DNA of 64,000 bases from NCBI RefSeq assembly GCF_002307355.1, contig NZ_CP017481.1:2108001-2172000 (forward strand), in the 5' to 3' direction. This document shows, in pieces, positions 8,945 through 16,505 of the stretch. This stretch comes from Pectobacterium polaris (lineage in GTDB: Bacteria > Pseudomonadota > Gammaproteobacteria > Enterobacterales > Enterobacteriaceae). A program made the translations under genes and the position numbers. The stretch's first letter is position 1. Each line of letters opens with the position of its first letter. The notes beneath the pieces were generated by a model, which worked only from the letters and a program-made list of their open reading frames with translations, had not been told where the DNA came from and searched no databases.

Positions 8945-10315
8945 ATGAATACGCAAATCGCATCTGGACAAGATAAGCCTGTAAGAAGTACCTCTGATTT
9001 AGTCAAGGCGGCGGTGTCCGGCTGGCTGGGCACCGCATTAGAATTTATGGATTTCCAACTGTATTCACTCGGTGCGGCATTGGTCTTCCATGAAATATTC
9101 TTCCCTGAACAATCGGCGGCAATGGCGCTGATTCTGGCAATGGGAACCTACGGTGCAGGCTATGTCGCACGTATCGTCGGTGCCTTTATTTTCGGCCGTA
9201 TGGGGGACTCCATCGGCAGAAAGCGCGTGCTCTTTATCACTATTACCATGATGGGGATCTGTACCACGTTAATTGGCGTGCTACCAACCTACGCACAGAT
9301 CGGTATTTTCGCGCCCATCTTGCTGGTGACCTTGCGTATTGTGCAGGGGTTAGGGGCGGGCGCTGAGATTTCCGGTGCCGGTACCATGCTGGCTGAGTAC
9401 GCGCCGAAAGGGAAACGCGGGATTATTTCCTCACTGGTTGCAATGGGCACCAACTGTGGCACGCTCAGTGCTACGGCTATCTGGGCCGTCATGTTTTTTG
9501 CCCTCTCAAGAGAAGAATTACTGGCGTGGGGCTGGCGTGTGCCGTTCCTGGCCAGCGTAGTCGTGATGATCTTCGCGATCTGGCTGCGTATGAACCTGAA
9601 AGAAAGCCCAGTTTTTGAAAAAGTGAGTAATGATGTCTCTGGTACTGAAGAGCCGTCACCTGCTCTGGTGGTTGAGCAAAGCGAGCAAAAATCAGTACTG
9701 TCCATGTTTAAAAGCAAGGCGTTTTGGCTGGCAACGGGATTACGTTTCGGACAGGCAGGAAATTCAGGGTTAATTCAGACCTTCCTCGCGGGATATTTAG
9801 TCCAAACGCTCTTGTTTAATAAATCTATTCCGACCGATGCATTGATGATCAGCTCCATTATTGGTTTCATCACGATTCCATTATTAGGATGGCTCTCGGA
9901 TAAAATTGGTCGCCGCGTACCGTATATTATTCTGAATATCTCGGCGATATTATTAGCCTACCCAATGCTCTCTCTTATCGTCGATAAAGAGAATAGCGTT
10001 AACGTGATTGTCGTCAGCATTATCATTATTCATAACTTCGCGGTACTGGGATTATTTGCGCTGGAAAATATCACGATGGCGGAAATATTCGGTGGACGCA
10101 GCCGCTTTACGCAAATGGCGATTGCCAAAGAAACCGGTGGCCTGGTTGCCGTTGGTTTTGGTCCGGTGTTAGCGGGTATTTTCTGCAACATGACCGGTTC
10201 CTGGTGGCCGATTGTCGTAATGATGATTGTTTATTCTGTGATCGGTTTATTTGCGGCTATCTGTATGCCAGAAGTGAAAGACCGTGACTTGGATGAATTA
10301 GACGACGCGGTATAG
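8945..10315 (+). CDS. MFS transporter, metabolite:H+ symporter (MHS) family, YdfJ-like
   Basis: The protein has 456 residues and 12 predicted helices. GWLGTALEFMDFQLYS is the MHS-family first helix, and GRMGDSIGRKRVL is the loop 2-3 motif A. A long charged loop rich in Glu (about residues 225-250) separates the two halves. E. coli carries ydfJ, a disrupted MHS transporter gene, at the same place beside rspAB and ydfI; here the frame is intact. I infer it imports the hexonate or hexuronate used by the neighbouring enzymes. The 211-bp gap before it contains CTACCATAA, which on the opposite strand resembles a stretch before rspA and could be part of an RspR site. Confidence 0.87.
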   Translation: MNTQIASGQDKPVRSTSDLVKAAVSGWLGTALEFMDFQLYSLGAALVFHEIFFPEQSAAMALILAMGTYGAGYVARIVGAFIFGRMGDSIGRKRVLFITITMMGICTTLIGVLPTYAQIGIFAPILLVTLRIVQGLGAGAEISGAGTMLAEYAPKGKRGIISSLVAMGTNCGTLSATAIWAVMFFALSREELLAWGWRVPFLASVVVMIFAIWLRMNLKESPVFEKVSNDVSGTEEPSPALVVEQSEQKSVLSMFKSKAFWLATGLRFGQAGNSGLIQTFLAGYLVQTLLFNKSIPTDALMISSIIGFITIPLLGWLSDKIGRRVPYIILNISAILLAYPMLSLIVDKENSVNVIVVSIIIIHNFAVLGLFALENITMAEIFGGRSRFTQMAIAKETGGLVAVGFGPVLAGIFCNMTGSWWPIVVMMIVYSVIGLFAAICMPEVKDRDLDELDDAV

Positions 10316-10394
10316 CAGAACACCACAGCGCTCTTGTTTGCGGAGCGAAAACGGGGGTAATGGGATAGAAGAGTAAAGCGTTTGCGCCATGGAC

Positions 10395-10432
10395 AAAAAC
10401 GTCAGGAACGTTTTTGAACGTCGCTAGCGACG
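10395..10432. other. Two adjacent hairpins between transporter and ydfI
   Basis: AAAAACGT-cagga-ACGTTTTT (10395-10415) is followed by CGTCGC-TA-GCGACG (10419-10432). Both arms are perfect. They lie about 80 bp after the transporter stop; there is no T-run after either, so they could be an mRNA-processing or attenuating structure, or a repeat element, rather than a plain terminator. Confidence 0.4.
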
Positions 10433-10588
10433 GCCCTGAAAGGGGGAATCTCAGGGATGAGATTCATATTCGCGCAATCCGAGCGTACAGGGATGTATTC
10501 ACAGCGTCTTTACGATCTACCCATTATCCCCGTTCCTCTCAAGTTTCCAGCAGTTGACGTATTTTTGAATCACCTATCAGGGATAACG

Positions 10589-12055
10589 ATGAGTATCAGT
10601 GAATTTTCTACTCTTAAACCGCAGGTTGTGGTGCCGCGTTACAACCGCAGCCTGCTAAAAACACGGATTGCGCATATTGGCTTTGGCGCATTCCACCGGG
10701 CGCATCAGGCAGTCTGTGCCGATAAACTGGCGGCGGAGCACGGTAGCGACTGGGGTTATTGCGAAATTAACCTGATCGGCGGCGAGCAGCAGATTGAAGC
10801 CATTCGCCAGCAGGATTTGCTGTGGTCGGTTTCCGAAATGGCGGACAGCGGCTGGAATAGCCGGGTCATCGGCGTAGCAACCAGCGCGCTGCACGCGGAA
10901 GTCGAAGGTATCGACGCAGTGCTGGAAGCGCTGAGCGCGCCGGATATCTCCATCGTGTCGATTACCGTCACGGAGAAAGGCTATTGCCACCATCCGGCGA
11001 CGGGGCAGTTAAATAGTGAACATCCGCTGATTTGCCACGATCTGGGGTTACCCGCAGAACCACGCTCCCTGCCCGGTGTGATTCTGGCTGCGATTAAACG
11101 CAGACGGGAACGCCAGCTACCGGCATTCAGCGTGATGTCCTGCGACAATATGCCAGAAAACGGGCACGTCACGCGCAACGTGATCGTGCAACTGGCCGAG
11201 CTGCAGGATATCGAACTGGCGCGCTGGATTGAACAGCACGTCACCTTTCCGTCCACGATGGTGGACAGGATTGTTCCGGCTATCACCGAGGAAACGTTGG
11301 AGACAATTCAGGGGCAGCTGGGCGTCGTCGATCCCGCGGGCATTGCCTGTGAACCGTTCTTCCAGTGGGTGGTTGAAGATAACTTCGTCAACGGCCGTCC
11401 TGCATGGGAAAAAGCGGGCGCGGAGCTGGTACAGGATGTCCTGCCGTTTGAGGAAATGAAGCTGCGTATGCTGAACGGCAGCCACTCGTTTCTGGCGTAT
11501 CTGGGCTACCTTGCTGGCTACCAGCATATCAGCGAATGCATGCAGGACAGCGAACTGGTCGCGGCTGCGCATCACCTGATGCTGCGTGAGCAGGCTCCGA
11601 CGCTGCGTACACAGGGTGTCGATCTCGCGGCCTATGCGGATGCACTGCTGGATCGCTATCGCAACCGGGCGTTAAAACACCGCACCTGGCAGATTGCGAT
11701 GGACGGTTCGCAAAAACTGCCACAGCGGATGCTGGATTCGATCCGCTGGCATCTGGCACGCGGCAGCCGTTTTGATGCGCTGGCGCTCGGCGTGGCGGGG
11801 TGGATGCGCTATGTCGGCGGCGTGGATGAACAAGGAAAACCGATTGAAATCAGCGATCCGTTGAAAGAGCTAATCGCTGAAACGGTGCAACGCAGCCCGG
11901 AAGGCGAAAGCCGAGTCACGGCGCTGCTGACGCTGACGGCGATTTTTGGTGAGGACTTACCGAAGAACCCTGTCTTTGTCGATGTGGTGACGCAGCACTA
12001 CCTGTCGCTATTAGCGAAAGGCGTGAAGGGAACATTGCAGGATACCAACTGGTAG
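10589..12055 (+). CDS. Mannitol dehydrogenase-family oxidoreductase (fructuronate reductase-like, YdfI)
   Basis: The ATG at 10589 is chosen: AGGGA lies just upstream and the product (488 residues) then fits YdfI/UxuB (about 486). A longer in-frame start at 10457 would add 44 residues not found in the family. The N-terminal Rossmann segment is IAHIGFGAFHRAHQAV; EKGYCH, SCDNMPENG, DRIVPAITEE and the catalytic region MKLRMLNGSHSFLAYLGYL are hallmarks of this long-chain dehydrogenase family. Known relatives interconvert D-mannonate and D-fructuronate with NAD(H). Its place between rspB and rspR is the same set of genes as E. coli ydfI-ydfH. Confidence 0.88.
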   Translation: MSISEFSTLKPQVVVPRYNRSLLKTRIAHIGFGAFHRAHQAVCADKLAAEHGSDWGYCEINLIGGEQQIEAIRQQDLLWSVSEMADSGWNSRVIGVATSALHAEVEGIDAVLEALSAPDISIVSITVTEKGYCHHPATGQLNSEHPLICHDLGLPAEPRSLPGVILAAIKRRRERQLPAFSVMSCDNMPENGHVTRNVIVQLAELQDIELARWIEQHVTFPSTMVDRIVPAITEETLETIQGQLGVVDPAGIACEPFFQWVVEDNFVNGRPAWEKAGAELVQDVLPFEEMKLRMLNGSHSFLAYLGYLAGYQHISECMQDSELVAAAHHLMLREQAPTLRTQGVDLAAYADALLDRYRNRALKHRTWQIAMDGSQKLPQRMLDSIRWHLARGSRFDALALGVAGWMRYVGGVDEQGKPIEISDPLKELIAETVQRSPEGESRVTALLTLTAIFGEDLPKNPVFVDVVTQHYLSLLAKGVKGTLQDTNW

Positions 12056-12063
12056 GACGAAAG

Positions 12064-12085
12064 CGCGACGGCGGCGGCCGTCGCG
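12064..12085. terminator. GC-rich hairpin after ydfI
   Basis: CGCGACGGC and GCCGTCGCG form a perfect 9-bp stem 8 bp after the ydfI stop. No T-run follows, so it may be a transcript-end stabiliser or a weak terminator. Confidence 0.4.
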
Positions 12086-12252
12086 TAACTGCATTCGATA
12101 GCTGTGAATCATAAAGCAGCACAGGATGAGGCGAGTGTCGACGATGCCTTGCCCTGTGTCCCCGAACTCACCACGACAGGCGTTGTAACACTGACACTCA
12201 CCGCGCTAAGCGTGTATCATAAGCGGTAAATTTCTCGGGTAAGCACAGCGGC

Positions 12253-12939
12253 ATGGACACCTCTTTTCAGATCAACAACAACGAACCAGTCAACCAGCAA
12301 ATTTATCGCGTACTGCGCAAAGACATTGTGGAATGCAATATTCCGCCGGGTAAACTGTTGTCTGAAAAAGAAATTTCTGTGCGTTTTGACGTTTCCCGCC
12401 AGCCGGTCAGAGAGGCTTTTATCAAGCTGGCAGAGGCTGGACTGGTGCAGATCATGCCGCAGCGCGGCACGTTTGTGATGAAGATCTCCGAACAGCGCGT
12501 AGCGGATGCCCGCTTTATCCGTCAGGCTCTGGAATGCGCGATTGCGCGCCGGGCGGCAGAAATGGTGACGGAAGAACAGCTGCTGACGCTGGAACACAAT
12601 TTACGCCGTCAGGAACTGGCTGCGCAGAACGATCAGGTGCGCGAGTTTCTCAGCCTTGATGACAGCTTCCATCAGCTTCTGACGCAGATTGCCAACTGTC
12701 CGCTGGCGTGGGAAACCATCGAATCGATTAAAGCGACAATGGACCGCGTACGTTTTCTCAGCCTGAGCCAGGTTTCACCACCGCCCAGCCTGATCCAGCA
12801 GCACTACCTGATTTTTAGCGCCCTGAAAGCGCGCGATCCTGATGCCGCCGAAAAAGCGATTCGTGAGCATTTGCAGGAAATGATCTATTCGATCACGCCG
12901 ATTGCGCAACAGAATAGCGACTGGTTCGAGCACGCCTGA
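12253..12939 (+). CDS. rspR: GntR/FadR-family regulator RspR (YdfH)
   Basis: The 228 residues equal E. coli RspR/YdfH in length. The N-terminal winged helix-turn-helix reads [15 protein letters not shown], then [19 protein letters not shown] and PQRGTFV; the rest is an all-helical FadR C-terminal (FCD) domain with the [18 protein letters not shown] segment and likely metal/effector-binding histidines ([15 protein letters not shown]). In E. coli RspR represses rspAB. Here it is last in a plus-strand block, about 200 bp after ydfI, so it probably has its own promoter. Confidence 0.88.
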   Translation: MDTSFQINNNEPVNQQIYRVLRKDIVECNIPPGKLLSEKEISVRFDVSRQPVREAFIKLAEAGLVQIMPQRGTFVMKISEQRVADARFIRQALECAIARRAAEMVTEEQLLTLEHNLRRQELAAQNDQVREFLSLDDSFHQLLTQIANCPLAWETIESIKATMDRVRFLSLSQVSPPPSLIQQHYLIFSALKARDPDAAEKAIREHLQEMIYSITPIAQQNSDWFEHA

Positions 12940-12966
12940 TCGCGTTGACTTGAGTGCGTTGAACAG

Positions 12967-12993
12967 TGGCTTCCCCGTCTCCGGTGGAAGCCA
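12967..12993. terminator. Convergent hairpin between rspR and the phytase-like gene
   Basis: TGGCTTCC and GGAAGCCA pair around an 11-nt loop between two convergent genes; a short T-run (TTT) follows on the plus strand. Likely ends transcription from one or both sides. Confidence 0.55.
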
Positions 12994-13005
12994 TTTCACA
13001 GAAGA

Positions 13006-14367
13006 CTACTTGAGCGGTTGTGGCAGGGTAATCACCCACAGTTCGTTATCGGCTTCTGGCTTCTCCAACGGTTTGATGGCTAACGTCGTCTCGACCGCCT
13101 TGCCATCGCGCGTCAGTTTGCCATCGGCAGTAACCTGATAGTCGTCCGCCTTATCTTTCGCTTTCACCGGGGATTGCAGCACGGATTGCAGGCCAAAATC
13201 GTTGTCATTAATGACGGCCAGCGTTTGCTTATCGACCAGCGCCAGACCTTCCACTTTCTCCTGCTGCCAGCCGAGCTTACGCAGATCCACCAGCTCCTGC
13301 TTGCTCGCCAGCGTAATGCCACGTTTTTCCAACTGGGCGAGATCGTCAAACTCCGGCGATTTACCGTCAGCATCGAACGGTGTCAGGTCGCTCGCCTTGC
13401 TGAGATCGACCAGATAGATGCGGTTCTGCATTTGCTTGTCTTTATCCGCACCTTGCTCGACCAGCAAAATACGCTGATTATCCAGCGCCACGATATCGCC
13501 GATCTTGGCATCCTTCGCTTTCTTATAGCTGTCGATATTGATCGGATAGCCCAGCATGCGGCTGGTTTTGGTTTCCGGGTTAAACATCACCAGACGCGTA
13601 AACTGCGCTTTGTTTTTGCTTTTGCCGTCGATATCCAGCGTGCTTTGCACGGCCATGACGATCGTGCCGTCCGGCAGGCGGGTCAGCCCTTCAAAACCCC
13701 GATTTGGCTGACGCCACTTGATGATATTCGGTAAACCGTTGGCGACCGAATGCTCGCTGCCCGCAGGCGTCGGCCCGAATTTTTGCAGGATCTTCCCGCT
13801 GGCATCAACGTGGATCAGGAACGGGCCGTATTCGTCACACAGCCAGAAGCCGCCTTTGCCGTCCGGCGTAATCCCTTCGGTGTCCAGCCCGCGCTGGCTG
13901 GTGCTGAGCGGTTGTAGCGCATCGTTCAGTGCCACTTCGTTGGTGGTGCCGATAACGTTCGCGGGTAGCGGCAGGCCGGTGATATTGCCCTCGGCATCGT
14001 GCAGCGGACGGGCGTTGATCGCCTCGGCGGCTTTCGCGCTGACCCGAATATCCATCATCAGCGGTGCGTAGTCAGGGCTGGCGAAGATCTTGGCTTCTTT
14101 CTCACCGACCAGCGGCGCATCGGCATTCGGGCCGCGATCGGTGACGGTGGTGAACATCAGATCGTCGCCCTGTTTACCGGTGAAATAGAGGCCGGAGCCA
14201 ATACCGACAGGCAGACCGTTGGGGAAGCTCTGGGCGAATTTGCCCTGATACGCAACGCGCTCGCTGTCAGGGAAGGTGACGACATAGCGCGTCACTTTCT
14301 CTCCTGCGGCCTGAACGCTGAACGGCAGAAATCCGGCAACCAGCAGTGCTAACAACGTGTGTTTCAT
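13006..14367 (-). CDS. Periplasmic esterase-like-activity-of-phytase family protein
   Basis: From ATG 14367 (GGGGA 6-8 nt upstream) the protein has about 453 residues and a clean signal peptide (MKHTLLALLVAGFLPFSVQA). It belongs to the phytase-like esterase family (PF13449): the TVTDRGPNADAP segment early and NRGFEGLTRLPDGT in the middle are typical, and the fold is expected to be a beta-propeller. Members are thought to hydrolyse phosphoesters, but few have been tested. It is last in the exbD-tonB-receptor-exbB-PLD run, 33 bp after the PLD gene, so a shared role in releasing or using an organic phosphate compound is likely. Substrate unknown. Confidence 0.8.
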   Translation of the reverse strand: MKHTLLALLVAGFLPFSVQAAGEKVTRYVVTFPDSERVAYQGKFAQSFPNGLPVGIGSGLYFTGKQGDDLMFTTVTDRGPNADAPLVGEKEAKIFASPDYAPLMMDIRVSAKAAEAINARPLHDAEGNITGLPLPANVIGTTNEVALNDALQPLSTSQRGLDTEGITPDGKGGFWLCDEYGPFLIHVDASGKILQKFGPTPAGSEHSVANGLPNIIKWRQPNRGFEGLTRLPDGTIVMAVQSTLDIDGKSKNKAQFTRLVMFNPETKTSRMLGYPINIDSYKKAKDAKIGDIVALDNQRILLVEQGADKDKQMQNRIYLVDLSKASDLTPFDADGKSPEFDDLAQLEKRGITLASKQELVDLRKLGWQQEKVEGLALVDKQTLAVINDNDFGLQSVLQSPVKAKDKADDYQVTADGKLTRDGKAVETTLAIKPLEKPEADNELWVITLPQPLK

Positions 14368-14400
14368 GCTATTCCCCATCAAATGTCATTCTGGTGGTGG

Positions 14401-15741
14401 CTACGGTGCGTTGACCGCGCCGCCTGTCGTGGACGAAGGGCTGGTTTCCTTCACCTTATCTTTCTCTTTCATGCCACCCGGATCGGGCCGTGGGTAATCA
14501 TAATCAATGCGCAGAGGATGCGCGTACTCGCTGTTCCACAGTTGTGTATAGAGCATGTCTACCCGCTGCGCCATCGCTGGGTTCTGAATCACCATCTCCA
14601 GATTGCGCGAGTTATCCAGATAGCCGCCGCTCCAGTTGCTGGTGCCGATCCAGGCTTTCTTGCTGTCGATGGTCATGATCTTACTGTGGATCACGCGGGC
14701 AAAAGGAATGAAGCCGCTGCTGGCTTGGGGGATCGACACCGTTTTTATCTGGATGTTGGGTAGCAATGCCAGACTTTTCAGGTAGGCGATATTCGGCATT
14801 TTGGTGCTCCATTCGGACACCATCAGCTCGATCTGGACGCCGCGTGCGGCAGCGGTGCGAATCGCGTTATCGATCACCGCGTAGTACGGGCGCGTTTTCT
14901 CCGGGCCGTAGGAGAGCGGGACGTAATCCATCACCTGAATGCGGACCAGTTGCTGGGCTTCGGCCAACAGGCGGGGGAGTTCTTCTTCGGAATCTATCAC
15001 GCCAGCGGGATTAAACGCTTTGGGGCTGGCAACCAGATAGTTGCCGGAGCGGTCAGCGGGTTGCGTTGCGGCGGGCAGCTGCGGGACGGTTTCGCCGTGG
15101 GCCAGTCGCGCCTGTGCCTGCCAGTCTTGTTCAAAAATAGCGCTAATCTGAGTCACCACGCGGGGATCGTCGATCAACAACCCCGTTTCGTGAATGTGCT
15201 CCAGCGCCCGCCAGTCAAGGTTCTGGCTGCCCATGTAAGCCTGTTTGCCATCAACCAGCAGATATTTGGCATGCACAATACCGCCGCTCAGGCGTTTAAA
15301 AGGAATCACGCGCAGTTCCAGATTCGGAATCGTTTTGAGCTGTTCCAGCGTGTCCTGGGTGGAAATTTTTAGCCCTTTTTCTTCAAGCAGCAGGCGGATT
15401 CGTACGCCGCGCTCTCCGGCGGCACGCAGATGCTGTAAGACGGTATCAAAGCGTGTTCCCGCCTGATTGGCGACGTAGAATTGACCCAGCTCAATGGTGT
15501 GTTGGGCATTATCAAACAGCGATATCCACACCGCATCGCTGGGGCGTAGATCGGGGGCGGTCAGCGTGGTTTCCACCGGGGCGTCATACACTAATTCATA
15601 GCCGGGAATGCGATAGCCGCTAGTGCTGGCATCGGCATAGGCTGACGCACTCACAATAAACAATACGCCTCCTGTCAGCAGTGTGTTGATGCAATGCTTC
15701 CAGCGTTGCCCCGGATTGATGAAACCACAACGATTAAGCAT
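14401..15741 (-). CDS. Secreted phospholipase D-family protein (two HKD motifs)
   Basis: The 446-residue protein has a signal peptide (hydrophobic about residues 20-36, ASAYADA cleavage region). Two HxKxxxxD motifs are intact: VHAKYLLVD with GSQNLDWR, and IHSKIMTID with GTSNWSGG. Both are needed in this superfamily, so the enzyme should be active as a phosphodiesterase, phospholipase or phosphatidyl transferase. The start overlaps the exbB 3' end by 8 bp, which points to coupled translation. Its placement in a TonB/ExbBD uptake operon suggests a periplasmic enzyme that processes the imported ligand or acts on phosphodiesters. The C-terminal tail (about 20 residues) is charged and low in complexity. 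Confidence 0.85.
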   Translation of the reverse strand: MLNRCGFINPGQRWKHCINTLLTGGVLFIVSASAYADASTSGYRIPGYELVYDAPVETTLTAPDLRPSDAVWISLFDNAQHTIELGQFYVANQAGTRFDTVLQHLRAAGERGVRIRLLLEEKGLKISTQDTLEQLKTIPNLELRVIPFKRLSGGIVHAKYLLVDGKQAYMGSQNLDWRALEHIHETGLLIDDPRVVTQISAIFEQDWQAQARLAHGETVPQLPAATQPADRSGNYLVASPKAFNPAGVIDSEEELPRLLAEAQQLVRIQVMDYVPLSYGPEKTRPYYAVIDNAIRTAAARGVQIELMVSEWSTKMPNIAYLKSLALLPNIQIKTVSIPQASSGFIPFARVIHSKIMTIDSKKAWIGTSNWSGGYLDNSRNLEMVIQNPAMAQRVDMLYTQLWNSEYAHPLRIDYDYPRPDPGGMKEKDKVKETSPSSTTGGAVNAP

Positions 15742-16420
15742 AGCGCTTCTCCGCCATCGCTTTTTCTGTCATTGCGGCGCTGTCTGTCACGGAATTGTGC
15801 GTCACAGCAGAGCCCGCTTTCTGTTGGCGAGTATGCGGCATTCCGGCACGGATCAGCAGGACTTTCAGCATTTCGTTGATGTGTTCCATCCGGCTTTGCA
15901 GGAAATTGTTCCCCAGCAGACAGACCAACGCGATGGCGATGCCCAGCCCAGTGGCGTACAGCGCGGTGCCCATTCCAGCAGAAACCTGGCTCGGGTCGGA
16001 GATTCCTGCGGCGGACAGCGCTTTGAAGGTTTCGATAATCCCCATGATGGTGCCGAGCAGCCCCAGTAACGGTGCTGCGGTGACGACCGTTTCCAGAATC
16101 CAGAGTCCGCGCGACAGTTGCGGCTTACTTTGCAGATATTGTGCGTCGATCAGGTCGTTAAGCGCATCGCGGTTTTCTACCTGATGTGACTGTGCCAGAA
16201 CGGGTGTCACCGTCGCGATGGGTAGGCTGGGGCGCTGGGTCAGCGTGTCCGGCAGATCGTGAACGTGGCGAATATCCGCCGTCAGCGCGCGTTCCAGCCG
16301 TTTGGCCTGTCGACGTGTGTAGGAAAAGTAGAGACTGCGTTCGATGATGATCATCAGGGCGATCACCAGCGAGGCGTACATGACGTAGAAAATAATCTCG
16401 TGCAGCATATCGGCGTTCAT
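15734..16420 (-). CDS. exbB: ExbB/TolQ/MotA proton-channel protein
   Basis: The 228 residues carry three expected membrane helices: one near the N-terminus (IIFYVMYASLVIALMIII) and two in the conserved MotA_ExbB domain (VTAAPLLGLLGTIMGIIETF and GMGTALYATGLGIAIALVC). ExbB and ExbD form the proton-driven motor that energises TonB. It lies after the receptor gene rather than next to exbD and tonB, an uncommon split order. A strong GC-rich hairpin separates it from the receptor gene and may adjust its expression. It appears dedicated to this locus; the general housekeeping Ton system would be elsewhere. Confidence 0.9.
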   Translation of the reverse strand: MNADMLHEIIFYVMYASLVIALMIIIERSLYFSYTRRQAKRLERALTADIRHVHDLPDTLTQRPSLPIATVTPVLAQSHQVENRDALNDLIDAQYLQSKPQLSRGLWILETVVTAAPLLGLLGTIMGIIETFKALSAAGISDPSQVSAGMGTALYATGLGIAIALVCLLGNNFLQSRMEHINEMLKVLLIRAGMPHTRQQKAGSAVTHNSVTDSAAMTEKAMAEKRYA

Positions 16421-16464
16421 GGCCTGATCCTTCTGTTGCCTTGTTGGGCGTTGTTTGTGATGAG

Positions 16465-16490
16465 CGCCAGCGCGGGAAACCGCGCTGGCG
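16465..16490. other. Perfect GC-rich hairpin between receptor and exbB
   Basis: CGCCAGCGCG / CGCGCTGGCG form a 10-bp perfect stem with a 6-nt loop in the 85-bp gap after the receptor gene. No T-run follows on the minus strand, so I read it as an mRNA-stability or partial-termination element that lowers expression of exbB, PLD and the phytase-like gene compared with the receptor. Confidence 0.5.
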
Positions 16491-16505
16491 TATTACGTTA
16501 TTGGA

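Noticed and set aside
10457..10588. N-terminal extension of the UxuB-like protein
   Set aside because: The 44 extra residues are not in the family, while the ATG at 10589 has AGGGA upstream and gives the expected length.
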